Source: Actinomycetes bacterium (lineage in GTDB: Bacteria > Actinomycetota > Acidimicrobiia > Acidimicrobiales > JAMCPL01). Taken from it: a DNA stretch of 64,000 nt. Positions 1-8,866 of the stretch are shown piece after piece. Made by a program: the position numbers and the translations under genes. Below the pieces are notes generated by a model. That model was given only the letters and a program-made list of their open reading frames with translations, had not been told where the DNA came from and made no database searches. The stretch covers positions 51,617 to 115,616 of the forward strand of contig JAKAWR010000009.1 of NCBI GenBank assembly GCA_021816935.1, written 5' to 3'. Positions within the stretch are counted from its first letter, which is position 1. Every line of letters begins with the position of its first letter.

Positions 1-278
1 ACTCCGAAAAGCTGCGCAATCCGCCAATGCTCTGTCCACTCATAGACCGACCCCGTGATCCACCCGATTCGCATGATGAGGATCTCCCTATGGCGATGCG
101 CCAGGTGGTCCCCCGCAAGAAGCGTGAGGAGGAGGTCGCTCATGGCTTTCGCGTACTTCTCGTGACGCAGCAGGATCCTGAAGATCGACAGGCGCGCCAT
201 GATCTTCGGGACGCCTATCCTCGTGGCCGTCTCGACAGCATCCTCATCGGAGAGCATGCCCACAAGAGCCTCCGGCAT
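1..278 (-). CDS. Carboxymuconolactone decarboxylase-family protein (3' end outside window)
   Basis: I translated this by hand because it runs off the left edge. The start is an ATG at 278 behind AAGGAAGTGAAA. The product reads MPEALVGMLSDEDAV, then a helix with LFR/ILLRHEKYAKAMSDLLL, then the stretch HREILIMRIGWITGSVYEW followed by EHWRIAQLFG. That order (arginine-rich turn, LIMRxGWxTGSxYEW, H-RIA) is typical of AhpD/CMD-fold proteins of the non-peroxidase type. The EXXXCXXC redox motif of AhpD is not present in the visible part. It sits 104 nt downstream of the alcohol dehydrogenase on the same strand, so the two may be co-transcribed. Substrate unknown; these proteins often accompany aromatic or xenobiotic catabolism. 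Confidence 0.72.
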   Translation of the reverse strand, partial: MPEALVGMLSDEDAVETATRIGVPKIMARLSIFRILLRHEKYAKAMSDLLLTLLAGDHLAHRHREILIMRIGWITGSVYEWTEHWRIAQLFG

Positions 279-382
279 TTTCACTTCCTTTCTATTCTGT
301 CGTGGAGCGTGTCGACAACTCGCTTACGCGAGGTGGGGTCGTTGCCCGTTCATATACTGCGCGAGCCGGAACCGCCCCCGGT

Positions 383-1495
383 TCATCGCCACGGGACGAC
401 CACTCCGTGTACCGGCGGGGGAGCGCTATCCGCTCCCGGCGCACCGCCGAGTCCACCCATGATCTGGAGCAACTCTTCCGCGCCGTCCAGACCGGCGGTC
501 ATCCGCGGAAGCTCGGCGAAGGGATAGCATCCCGACGCGAGTAGATCGAGTGCCGATATGTACGCTGCCGAGTCAACCCCCAGCGCTCCCAGCACGGTCA
601 ACTCCTTATAGATGAGCATGTCCGGCCAGAAACCGGGGGTATCCGCGGACCCCTTGGTTCCTGCCAGGACGATCGTGCCGCCGTCCCTGGCAAGCGCTAC
701 CGCTTGGCCGAGCGCGCCAGGGGCTTTCGCGGTGACGTCCAGCACGATGTCGGCGAGCCCTCCGGATGCACGCTTGAACGCCCTGGCCGGGTCTTCCTCG
801 TCGACGTCAACGGCTATATCCGCGCCGAAGCTGCGTGCGGCTTCGAGGCGGATATGATCCCGCGGCCCCCGACCAGCGACCATCACGAAAGCCGCTCCGG
901 CCTCCTTCATGGCGGCACAGGCCGATATGCCCCTTATGCCGGGACCGAGCACAGCAACTGCCTGACCTGGCTGAAGGTGCGGTATCGTCACGCCCCATCT
1001 GAAGCCCGCACCGAGCGGGTTGAAAAGTGTAGCCACCACCGGATCCAGGCCCGGAGGCACCCTGTGGAGGATCGAATCGGCACTCAGGTACTGGTACTGC
1101 GCATATCCCCCCCAAAGCCCGGGGAAGGTGTCGACGGGTATGAAGCCGTACATGTCGCCTATGCCGTGAGAGATGCAGCGGCGTACTTCGCCGTTCCGGC
1201 ACTCTTCGCAAGCGCCGCACGACTGGAAAACTTCGACCGCGACCCTATCGCCCTTGCTCAGGCCCCAACGCTGCGAAGCTATAGCGCCCACTTCGGCGAG
1301 CGTACCTACGCTCTCGTGGCCCGGTATGAAGCCGTAGCCCGGGTGTAGTTCGCCGCTGTACTGCTCATGGTCCGTGCCGCAAAGCCCACAGGCTTCCACC
1401 CTCAGCAGGGCTTCGTCGGGTCCTACGACCGGTACGGGAAGCTCGTGATGCGAGAGCACCTGCGGCGCTTCCAGCACCAGGGCCTGCGCGTTCAC
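383..1495 (-). CDS. Zinc-dependent medium-chain alcohol dehydrogenase
   Basis: 370 aa, GTG start. It is a member of the MDR/GroES-like family that oxidises alcohols or polyols with NAD(P). The catalytic zinc ligands are seen as CGLCGTDH (about residue 37) and PGHES (about 59). The structural zinc site is the cluster CGACEEC-RNGEVRRC (about 93-107). The Rossmann glycine pattern is GPGIRG at about 185. Length is normal for the family. The C-terminus is Gly/Pro-rich (GGLGGAPGADSAPPP) and looks like a lineage-specific tail. Upstream lies an alpha/beta hydrolase on the same strand and downstream a CMD-fold protein, suggesting a small catabolic cluster. The exact substrate cannot be told from sequence. 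Confidence 0.9.
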   Translation of the reverse strand: MNAQALVLEAPQVLSHHELPVPVVGPDEALLRVEACGLCGTDHEQYSGELHPGYGFIPGHESVGTLAEVGAIASQRWGLSKGDRVAVEVFQSCGACEECRNGEVRRCISHGIGDMYGFIPVDTFPGLWGGYAQYQYLSADSILHRVPPGLDPVVATLFNPLGAGFRWGVTIPHLQPGQAVAVLGPGIRGISACAAMKEAGAAFVMVAGRGPRDHIRLEAARSFGADIAVDVDEEDPARAFKRASGGLADIVLDVTAKAPGALGQAVALARDGGTIVLAGTKGSADTPGFWPDMLIYKELTVLGALGVDSAAYISALDLLASGCYPFAELPRMTAGLDGAEELLQIMGGLGGAPGADSAPPPVHGVVVPWR

Positions 1496-1587
1496 CGGCA
1501 GTCCAATCCGGCCGCCAGTCTCATATTACCGCGCGATCTACCGCTCAATGCTTCCGCTCTGCTCCGTTCCGCTCAAGCCTCTGCCGA

Positions 1588-2751
1588 TCAGGGACTCTTG
1601 GACTGGGCCTCCCCAAGCTCTGCCTGCCTGGCCAGCACCTGGCCGACGAAGGCGCGTCCCCTGGCGGTCCTGACAAGTACGTCGAGTTGCGCCGTCGGCC
1701 TTGCGAGCATCCAGGAGTGGCCTCCAGGGACCCACATTACCTTCCGGCTACTGGCTTCTTCGAACTCTTCCGCCGTCGAGGGGTTCGCGACCTTGTCGAA
1801 ACAGCCCCAGACGGGCAGGAGCGGAATCTTCCCCTGCGAGCCGAGCTCCGCGACATCGCCGGTCATGTCGATTGTGAACAGCATCGCGCCGACGGGGATC
1901 GTCCTTCCGATCGATCGCACGTTGCGACGGAAGTCGGGGATGAGGCGCTTCAGGGTGTCTGCCCGCCTCCGGCCCACGAGCAGATCCGGCAAATCGGCTG
2001 CAAGGCCCAACCCAAGGTCGAGAATGCCTGCGATGTCGGGCGCGAGCGGCTTTACGGCGTTTACGAGGAGTCCGGTGCGATGTCTCCATGCGGGCGTGGC
2101 GGCACCGTCGCGGTAGACGATGCCAAGGGTGCGTTCGGGGTACTGCTGAGCGAACGCAACCGCAACGGCACCGCCCATCGAATGACCGAGAAGAAGTGCA
2201 CGGCCAACGCCGAGATGGTCCATCAGCGCCGCGATTTCGTTCGCAAGTTCGTAGATGTCGACCTTCGCCCAGGGCAGCGGATCGCTGCCGCCGAAGCCTG
2301 GAAGGCTCGGTGCGACCAGGCGCCAACCCAGGCCCTCGGCGAGCACGCGGCTCTCCTGCCAGTACATGCCGCCGCCCGCGAAGAATCCGTGGATGTTAAT
2401 TGCGAACAACTCCTCAGTGGACCCTGCAGAGGTGATCATCCGCAGCTTGGAGCGAACTTTGCCATCCGATCCCGAGCGAGCCGGCGCATGGCCCGGTGGT
2501 GATGTCACGAAGGTTCCTGCGGGAAAGTCGCCGTAGTTGTCGGTTACCCCGTAGCGAACCCTGCGACCTTCGCGGAGGAAGACGTTCGGCTCGATATGAA
2601 CGCGTCCTGTGAGCCTTCGGTCCCGCGGGTCGATGTGGAAGTTACGGGCGTCGCCGTTCGAGCAGGAACTCTCCCGATATTCCGAGCCGAGAACGCCCCT
2701 TAACTGACCTGCCTGCAACTTGAACACCTGATCTCCAATTGCCGGTCGCAT
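1588..2751 (-). CDS. Alpha/beta hydrolase
   Basis: 387 aa. The alpha/beta-hydrolase core begins near residue 105. It has the oxyanion segment HGFFAGG (121-127), the nucleophile elbow GHSMGG (Ser191), a late acid in CFDKVANP and the catalytic His in GGHSWM. The first ~100 residues do not resemble the fold, so the true start may lie further in; the ATG at 2751 is simply the longest choice. The most similar families are esterase or C-C hydrolase types. It shares its strand with the alcohol dehydrogenase 92 nt downstream. Function beyond hydrolase is not determined. Confidence 0.8.
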   Translation of the reverse strand: MRPAIGDQVFKLQAGQLRGVLGSEYRESSCSNGDARNFHIDPRDRRLTGRVHIEPNVFLREGRRVRYGVTDNYGDFPAGTFVTSPPGHAPARSGSDGKVRSKLRMITSAGSTEELFAINIHGFFAGGGMYWQESRVLAEGLGWRLVAPSLPGFGGSDPLPWAKVDIYELANEIAALMDHLGVGRALLLGHSMGGAVAVAFAQQYPERTLGIVYRDGAATPAWRHRTGLLVNAVKPLAPDIAGILDLGLGLAADLPDLLVGRRRADTLKRLIPDFRRNVRSIGRTIPVGAMLFTIDMTGDVAELGSQGKIPLLPVWGCFDKVANPSTAEEFEEASSRKVMWVPGGHSWMLARPTAQLDVLVRTARGRAFVGQVLARQAELGEAQSKSP

Positions 2752-3213
2752 AATGGATTCCGCAGTTCGCCGGCAGAACCGGGAATCAATTCAATCAGTC
2801 CCGCGAGGTACAGCGGGCGCCTCCGCAGAGCCCCCCGCACGAATATCCGGCGGCGCTCCGGAACCGGAACCCCGGCTCATCCGGCGGCGGCTCTCGAACC
2901 TCATCGTGAACACCGTCAACAATAGCGCCACCAACTGCCGAAACGGTGGAACCTCGTCGTCGTTACGCTCGGGGCGTCTGTGCCTTCGCCGGCAGGGACG
3001 CGCCGATGGCCGAGTTCAGTGTAGTGTCCACCAAGTAATCGCCGCGCTCTCGCTGGCCAGATGACGCCCCTGGCTCGCCAGATAGTAACGCACCACTCGG
3101 CGGACGCTACACTACCACGTACCTGGAAGACTAATGCAAACGCATCTCAATGACCCGGGTGGCTTTGCCGGCTCTTGGTTTCGACTCGGCTTCACCGGCT
3201 AACCTGGGTTGTC
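2752..3213. other. Intergenic region between divergent hydrolase and GH31 genes
   Basis: 462 nt without a convincing gene. It separates the minus-strand hydrolase from the plus-strand glucosidase and so must hold both promoters. The only structured part seen is the MITE-like repeat at 3022-3114. A TAACCT hexamer at 3200-3205 lies 8 nt before the GH31 ATG and may be its -10 box; no good -35 is visible. Confidence 0.6.
3022..3114. repeat. MITE-like repeat, copy A (short)
   Basis: The left edge TAGTGTCC and the right edge (reverse complement TAGTGTAGCGTCC) form imperfect terminal inverted repeats. The interior contains GCTGGCCAGATGACGCCCC followed by TGGCTCGCCAGATAGTAACG, which matches interior blocks of the repeat copy at 39950-40117. 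It is a shortened family member with no coding capacity. Confidence 0.6.
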
Positions 3214-6204
3214 ATGGCGTTACGAGACGGTGCCAGGCAGCTGTATTACCTGGGCAAGGCGGGGATGTCGGCGGTGGGGAACCTGGGTCCCAAGTGGACC
3301 GGGCTTGTCGCGGCCAATACGGCGAAGCAGCTCGGCCAGGACGCTTGGGCAGCTCTGGGCGCGGCGCGTGAGGCACGTTCGGCCGTCTGGGAGGATCCGG
3401 GGCCGCTCGAGGCGTTCGAGAAGGAGGGCGAAGGCGGGATCTTCCGGTTTACCCGCGCCGAGCTGGAAATCGCCTTCATCTCGCCTGCGGTCGTGAGGGT
3501 TACCTGGACGCCCGGCGTATTGCCGGTTCCCTACGGGCTCGACCCGGCCGGTGTCGCGGGTACAGGGATCACACGGGTCGCCGAGCCGGAGAACGGTGCC
3601 GGGTGGTACGTGATCGGGTCTGCCGATGCCGCCGTGAGGGTCTCCGATCTCGGCGCGATCGAGCTCGCAATGCCCGGTACGGGAATCGGCCGCCGAGCTG
3701 GCGGCAGGGGAAAGGCTGCGCCAGGCGGGCCAGGGGCTTCCTCCGATGAGGAAGGGTGGGCGAAGCAGGTGGAGTGGGCGAACGTGACCGTGCTCCGGCG
3801 TGACGAGCCGCCGACGCGTTCCGGCGAGGCCTGGCAGCTTCGCTATCACTTGGCCGGCTCCATGATGACCAGCGGCCTCGGCGAGAAAGCTGGCGGGCTG
3901 GACCTGTCGGGGCGCAGGTACAGGCTGTGGAATCGGGATCCCGGCGGGATATGGGGACCGGGAGCCGATCCGCTCTACGTGGGCATCCCGGTAACCGTGA
4001 GCGTGGACACGAATGACCCGTCCAGGTGCGTGGGGTGCTTCTACGAGAATCCGTTCGAGAGTGTTTTCGAGTTGGGAGGTGAAAAGCAGGCTGGCCCGGC
4101 GACCAGCAGTGTCCGGTTCAAGGGCGGAGCGCTGCGATATTACCTGATGGCGGGGGCGCTTGGCGAGGTTGTGGGTGCCTATATGAGCCTCACGGGCAAG
4201 CCACCGCTGCCTCCGAGGTGGGCACTGGGCTATCACCAGAGCCAGTGGGGATATAAGTCGGGTGACGACGTTCGCCGGATCTGCGCGGGGTTTGCCGAGA
4301 TGAAGCTTCCGCTATCGGCGATACATCTCGACATCGACTACATGGATGGCTACAGGGTTTTCACCATCGACCAGGCGAAGTTCCCCGACTTCCGCTCGCT
4401 GTCGGACGAGATCGGGGCTTCGGGGACGAGGATCGTCACCATCCTCGACCCGGCCGTAAAGGCTGACGGCGCGAACGAGATGTACCGGGAAGGTACCGAA
4501 AGGGGTTACTACGTCGCCAGCGAGGGCGGTCGTGCCTACGAGGGAATCGTCTGGCCCGGCAGGGCGGCATTCCCCGATTTCACCGATCCCGCGGCGAGGC
4601 GCTGGTGGGCGTCGAAGTACCAGATACTCACCGGTGCAGGAGTGGCGGGGGTGTGGCACGACATGAACGAGCCGACCGACATCTCCCTTGCAGGGGACAA
4701 GACGCTTCCCCGATCACTCCCCCACTCCATGGACGGCCGTGGTGGGGTGCACGCCGAAGCGCACAACTTCTATGGGCTCGAGATGAATGCCGCAGGTTTC
4801 GAGGGCTTACGGGAGGCGGAACCGGAGCGCAGGCCTTTTGTCCTGTCGAGATCGGGCTGGGCCGGCGTCCAGCGCTACGCATGGACATGGTCGGGGGATT
4901 CGGCCGCGACATGGGGCGCCTACCGCCAGCAGATCGCAACCGCCATAGGGCTCGGATTGTCCGGGGTGGCCTTCTCCGGATCCGATATAGGCGGGTTCAA
5001 CGGCGCGCCCGGTGAGGAGCTGTACGTCAGGTGGTTGCAGCTCGGGATGCTGATGCCACTTGCGAGAACGCACTGTGTACAGGGAGTGCCGGAGAGGGAG
5101 CCCTGGCGATGGCCCGGAGAGGTTCGCCGGGTGATCGCTTCATGGGTGCGGTTTCGCTACCGGCTGCTTCCCTACCTCTACACGCTCGCCTACGAAGCGG
5201 GCGCCACCGGTATCCCCCCGGTCAGGCCGGCTGCGTGGGGATGCCTGGAAGACGGCAGTTATAGGGATATGGCGGAAGAGGATCTCACCGTGCTGCTCAG
5301 GTCTGCGGATACCTTCTTGCTGGGGGACTCGTTGTTTGCAGCTCCCGTCGTGCATCCTGCCCACCGCTCACGGCTCTGTGTCCTTCCCCCGGGAGAATGG
5401 AGCTGCATCTGGGATCGTGTGCCGTCGGGACAGCGTCGGCGGGAGGTAGCGGCGGAACCGGCCGCGAACGGTCGTGGCGACTCGAGGGGCTCGCGCTTTT
5501 GTGGCACGGGTGGCGGCTGCGGAACGGGATCCGGTTACGGTACCAGTATCGGGTACGTCGGAGGGAGGACGGCGAGGCTTCCGGGGCCCCTGCCGGCGTC
5601 CCCGCTCCTCGCAAAGATGGGTCGGATAGTGCCTCTTGACGACGGGTTCGCCGGCGTGGTGTTCAAAGACACGGGGCTCTGGCTGGAGGGCGATGGAGAG
5701 CTCGCGCTGCGAAACGGCGGCGGGGCGGGCCAGGCGGGTGCAGGCAGTGCCGGGGGGGGTGCGGCCGGCGGAGGCGCGCAGCAATCGGCGCGTCGAGCCG
5801 GCTCCGGCACTCGGGCAGATACGGGCGCCAGTCCGGCAGCGCCGTTCCCCGGTGAAGGCAAAGTGCTTCTCGACAGCGGTCACCGGCCCAGGCTCCTGTC
5901 GTTCCACATATGGCCCGACTCGGTAGGCGGAGCTGAAGGATCCTGTTACGACGATGCGGGAGATGGTTACGGTAGCTCCCGAATCGACAGGCTCACGTGG
6001 CGGCCCGGCGAGCGGGATGGTACGGCGCAGCTCCTGTGGGAGCGGGAAGGGTCCTATGGGGATCCGCCGCTGGTGCGGGTCGTGGTCCATGGCATGTCGG
6101 CCGAGGGAGCGTCGGTTGGCGGCGAATCGGTGGAATGGAAAGGCCAGTCCTGCGTGTGCGCCCCATTCGAGGAGCTGCATCTGGAGGGCCTCACCCGTTC
6201 GTAG
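3214..6204 (+). CDS. Glycoside hydrolase family 31 (alpha-glucosidase-like)
   Basis: 996 aa from the ATG at 3214; an in-frame start at 3175 is less likely. GH31 enzymes cleave alpha-glycosidic bonds with retention. The hallmark segment WALGYHQSQWGY is at about 343. The predicted nucleophile is Asp483 in WHDMNEP and the acid/base Asp562 in WSGDSAATW. After the barrel the protein carries Gly/Arg/Ala-rich stretches (about nt 5450-5580 and 5720-5840) not expected in the family and probably loops. The N-terminal ~60 residues also precede the usual domain. No signal peptide is seen, so it is probably cytosolic. It stands alone on its strand, convergent with the anti-sigma gene. Substrate not determined. 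Confidence 0.9.
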   Translation: MALRDGARQLYYLGKAGMSAVGNLGPKWTGLVAANTAKQLGQDAWAALGAAREARSAVWEDPGPLEAFEKEGEGGIFRFTRAELEIAFISPAVVRVTWTPGVLPVPYGLDPAGVAGTGITRVAEPENGAGWYVIGSADAAVRVSDLGAIELAMPGTGIGRRAGGRGKAAPGGPGASSDEEGWAKQVEWANVTVLRRDEPPTRSGEAWQLRYHLAGSMMTSGLGEKAGGLDLSGRRYRLWNRDPGGIWGPGADPLYVGIPVTVSVDTNDPSRCVGCFYENPFESVFELGGEKQAGPATSSVRFKGGALRYYLMAGALGEVVGAYMSLTGKPPLPPRWALGYHQSQWGYKSGDDVRRICAGFAEMKLPLSAIHLDIDYMDGYRVFTIDQAKFPDFRSLSDEIGASGTRIVTILDPAVKADGANEMYREGTERGYYVASEGGRAYEGIVWPGRAAFPDFTDPAARRWWASKYQILTGAGVAGVWHDMNEPTDISLAGDKTLPRSLPHSMDGRGGVHAEAHNFYGLEMNAAGFEGLREAEPERRPFVLSRSGWAGVQRYAWTWSGDSAATWGAYRQQIATAIGLGLSGVAFSGSDIGGFNGAPGEELYVRWLQLGMLMPLARTHCVQGVPEREPWRWPGEVRRVIASWVRFRYRLLPYLYTLAYEAGATGIPPVRPAAWGCLEDGSYRDMAEEDLTVLLRSADTFLLGDSLFAAPVVHPAHRSRLCVLPPGEWSCIWDRVPSGQRRREVAAEPAANGRGDSRGSRFCGTGGGCGTGSGYGTSIGYVGGRTARLPGPLPASPLLAKMGRIVPLDDGFAGVVFKDTGLWLEGDGELALRNGGGAGQAGAGSAGGGAAGGGAQQSARRAGSGTRADTGASPAAPFPGEGKVLLDSGHRPRLLSFHIWPDSVGGAEGSCYDDAGDGYGSSRIDRLTWRPGERDGTAQLLWEREGSYGDPPLVRVVVHGMSAEGASVGGESVEWKGQSCVCAPFEELHLEGLTRS

Positions 6205-6289
6205 GCGGGCGCTGTCGCGGGATCGCCGCCAGGACCGCGCCTGAACTGCATCCGGAGAGCGCTACTCGCGCGGCCCTCCGGTCGGAAGG

Positions 6290-6556
6290 TCAGGGGCTGT
6301 CAGCTTCGATAGCCTCGCGGACCCGCTGCACGAGGGAAGGAGGAACGTGATCCTTGCAGCGGTCGGCGAGAACCCTCTTCAGCTCCACCGCAAAGCCGTA
6401 TGCCCTGAAGCACGGTTCGCAGGCGTCGAGGTGTTGCTGGATCACCTGCCTCGTGTCGTCATTCAGTTCGCCGTCTATGTACCTGTACAGCTCTACCTTG
6501 GCCTCGGTGCAGTTGCCACCCGGATCAAAGAAAGCGCTTCCGTGTTCGCCGGTCAC
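6290..6556 (-). CDS. RsrA-like zinc anti-sigma factor
   Basis: About 88 aa from the GTG at 6556, whose GTGA overlaps the TGA of the sigma gene (translational coupling). A longer ATG start at 6577 is possible. The zinc/redox motif of the ZAS family, H-x3-C-x2-C, is seen as HLDACEPC. An upstream Cys (GNCTEAK) and the helix [11 protein letters not shown] match RsrA of Streptomyces, as does a later Cys in LADRCKD. In that family the reduced zinc form binds and silences SigR, and disulfide stress releases it. Position directly after the sigma gene is the standard arrangement. Confidence 0.88.
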   Translation of the reverse strand: MTGEHGSAFFDPGGNCTEAKVELYRYIDGELNDDTRQVIQQHLDACEPCFRAYGFAVELKRVLADRCKDHVPPSLVQRVREAIEADSP

Positions 6557-7254
6557 GATCCTGCCCCGGATCCGCACATCGCCCCGGCTCCCGACGCCAC
6601 GATCCCCGAGCCTCCCGTCCCCGCCGGCACAGCTCCTGACGTCGCCGACCCCGGGGCTACGGTTCCGACCTTCGCCGGCCCGTCCTGTTCTACGAGACCA
6701 CGCGAGATGACATAGGGATGGAGAGCCTTTTCGAGGAACCTCCTACCTCTGTGTATCCTGCTCATCACCGTTCCTATGGGGGCGCCGGTTATCTCAGCGA
6801 TCTCCTTGTACGAAAAACCCTCGACATCGGCCAGTAGGAGGGCAAGCCTGAAAGTCTCGGGAAGCGATTCGAGAGCCTCTTTTATCTCGTCGTCGGTGAA
6901 CGACTCGAGAACCTCCTCCTCGACCGAGCGTTGCGGACCGCCGGACTGGGAAGGTCTCGATATCGGTATCCGTTTGAAAAGGTAGAGGTCCTCGACATCC
7001 TCCATGTTTTCCACGTCGGGGCGCCTTTTGGCGGCGCGGTAGTTGTTGATGAAGGTGTTGGTGAGAATGCGGTAGAGCCAGGCCCGGACGTTGCTCCCCT
7101 CCTCGAAGCCGTCGAAGCCCCGGTACGCCTTGAGGAACGTCTCCTGAACGAGATCCTCGGCATCAGGCGGGTTCCTCGTCATGCGAAGCGCGGCTGTGTA
7201 GAGGGCCCCCATGTGAACGAGTGCAAGATCGACAAACTTCGCCTTATCGGCCAT
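6553..7254 (-). CDS. sigR: ECF sigma factor, SigR/SigH group
   Basis: 233 aa from the ATG at 7254; the longer open frame upstream is non-homologous. Region 2 reads [20 protein letters not shown], then AYRGF and [18 protein letters not shown]. Region 4 reads [19 protein letters not shown], then [22 protein letters not shown]. Both are close to the SigR/SigH oxidative and thiol-stress group. Unusually, region 4 is followed by a ~50-residue Gly/Ala/Val tail ending at the anti-sigma start. The RsrA-like anti-sigma gene overlaps its stop codon. A GGAAT-N18-GTT site upstream of clpC fits this group. No such site was found in front of sigR itself; a housekeeping-like promoter is present. Confidence 0.9.
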   Translation of the reverse strand: MADKAKFVDLALVHMGALYTAALRMTRNPPDAEDLVQETFLKAYRGFDGFEEGSNVRAWLYRILTNTFINNYRAAKRRPDVENMEDVEDLYLFKRIPISRPSQSGGPQRSVEEEVLESFTDDEIKEALESLPETFRLALLLADVEGFSYKEIAEITGAPIGTVMSRIHRGRRFLEKALHPYVISRGLVEQDGPAKVGTVAPGSATSGAVPAGTGGSGIVASGAGAMCGSGAGS

Positions 7255-7260
7255 GGAAGA

Positions 7261-7289
7261 ATTGTAGTGTTTCCGGCGACCTCGGTCAG
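7261..7289 (-). promoter_or_regulatory. Probable leaderless promoter of the SigR-like gene
   Basis: On the minus strand CTGACC (7289-7284), a 17-nt spacer and TACAAT (7266-7261) are followed after 6 nt by the sigma ATG. This geometry puts the transcription start at or next to the start codon. The -35 box overlaps the end of the upstream hydrolase gene. Confidence 0.55.
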
Positions 7290-8839
7290 GACGCCGTTGG
7301 CGTGAGGGACAGGAGCGTAACGCCTTCCGCGGGGAGCTGGAAGGTGATGGTTGCCGAGTTGCCCTGCGTATTGCCGGACGCCACGACCGCGTTCGTATGA
7401 GCGTTATCGGTGAGGCTGCGGTTCCAGGTGTAGGACGTCCCATGCGCGAGCCCGGTCAGGTTCAGGGACACCGTTCGGTAATAGGGGTTGGGGTTCGTCG
7501 TGCCGTAGTTGCCCGGTAACGAGTATGGCATGAAGTTGTAGATGAGCACGTGAATCCCTCCCGCCAGCGTGGACGAAGCGATCGCACCCACGCGCCCGTT
7601 CGTTTCCATGCCGGACTGGTCGGGAGACAGGGTAACTGGCAGCGACGCTCCGGCGAGATCGTGGTAATACTCGAAGGCGTAGTAGACCGGCTGCGGAGTG
7701 TTGTCCGGTCCCTGAAGGAGGCCGAAGACTGCGGGTGCGCTGCCGTTGCCGAGGTTCCAGGCGTTGTAGAAGCAGCTCCGGTCGAGACCGGAGGATTGCA
7801 TGCTGTCGAGCACCGCGGCGGCAAAGGCGGCTCCATAGGACTGTGTCATGCGAACGTCGTACTCGGCGTTGACGTTCCACTCGTCGATCCAGGTGAGGGG
7901 GTGGAGGCCCGGGTAACCGGCGAGGAGGTTCTTTACCTCGGTCACCTGGTTGCCGTAGGTGCGGGCATGCAGGTCGGGATTGTAGTAGCAGGGAACGCCG
8001 GCAGGAGATGGGTTCGTTACCAGGCACAATCCGTTCGGTAGGAACCCGCCGGGCCCAACGTCCGGGTCGTTGGCATACCAGTGCCACGAGACGAAATCGA
8101 GTGGTAGGTCATTCGCCTGCACGTACTTGAAAAAGGGCTGCAACCAGGCCTTGTCCACGTCGGCCAGCGCCGGTCCCCCGACTTCGAGCGCTACGCCGTA
8201 CTGCTGTGCCACCTGCTCCAGCACGGTTGCCGTGTCCTGGTACAGGTGAAGGTACCCGTTGAGGCCCCCCGACCAGAACAAACCGTCTGGCTCGTTCCAC
8301 ACCTCGAAGATCCTGACTCCCTCGTCGAGGATCTCGTGGGTGGCCATTTGCTTTACCAGCGCGTCCCATTTCGCCTGGGTCGAAGGGGTCGCATCCGGTG
8401 GCGCGTAGTTCGGGTTCCCCCCCGAGGGCACGTTGCTTGCCAGGCAGGGAGGGGTGTAGTCGATGATGAGCAGCGGCGTGGCTCCTTCGGCCCTGATCTC
8501 GTTCACCCGCGTATCGGTGTTGATCGGGTTCCACGCTCCGGTCGAGCAGTTGTAGACCGGCTGCCCGTTGTAGCTCTCTTCGAGGCCCACGTCGGCGCGC
8601 TCGAAGGCGAGGCCGAGGGGTCGCAGGGGGCCCACGGAACCGGCGCTTCCCGGGCCGTCCGCTCCCAGGAGACTTTCGTTGATCGGCACTCCCGGCTTAG
8701 AAGCCTGCACGCCCACGGCCACCGTCTCGGGAAACCATTGCCCGTAGCCGAGCCCTGGGAGAAAAGCGCACGAGCTCGCAAGGAGGGCGAGCAACGTCGC
8801 CGGTACCACTATTGCCGTAGCGCGGGTGGGTTTCCACAT
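7286..8839 (-). CDS. Secreted GH39-like / clan GH-A glycoside hydrolase
   Basis: 517 aa from the ATG at 8839; the frame stays open far upstream but that part overlaps the divergent epimerase. The N-terminus [10 protein letters not shown] then a hydrophobic stretch ending LALLASSC looks like a lipoprotein signal with Cys24. The body is a (beta/alpha)8 hydrolase. The acid/base Glu sits in VWNEPDG after IFE, and a late Glu in TWIDEWNV is the likely nucleophile. [10 protein letters not shown] also fits GH39/GH5-like xylosidases. A C-terminal beta domain follows. Probably acts on polysaccharide or oligosaccharide at the cell surface. The sigma gene follows after 31 nt. Confidence 0.75.
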   Translation of the reverse strand: MWKPTRATAIVVPATLLALLASSCAFLPGLGYGQWFPETVAVGVQASKPGVPINESLLGADGPGSAGSVGPLRPLGLAFERADVGLEESYNGQPVYNCSTGAWNPINTDTRVNEIRAEGATPLLIIDYTPPCLASNVPSGGNPNYAPPDATPSTQAKWDALVKQMATHEILDEGVRIFEVWNEPDGLFWSGGLNGYLHLYQDTATVLEQVAQQYGVALEVGGPALADVDKAWLQPFFKYVQANDLPLDFVSWHWYANDPDVGPGGFLPNGLCLVTNPSPAGVPCYYNPDLHARTYGNQVTEVKNLLAGYPGLHPLTWIDEWNVNAEYDVRMTQSYGAAFAAAVLDSMQSSGLDRSCFYNAWNLGNGSAPAVFGLLQGPDNTPQPVYYAFEYYHDLAGASLPVTLSPDQSGMETNGRVGAIASSTLAGGIHVLIYNFMPYSLPGNYGTTNPNPYYRTVSLNLTGLAHGTSYTWNRSLTDNAHTNAVVASGNTQGNSATITFQLPAEGVTLLSLTPTAS

Positions 8840-8866
8840 CGTGGGGGATTCTACTACGGTGGTGTC

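Noticed and set aside
8246..8866. 5' extension of the epimerase frame
   Set aside because: It overlaps the divergent lipoprotein gene and has no homology; the Rossmann motif starts just after 8867.
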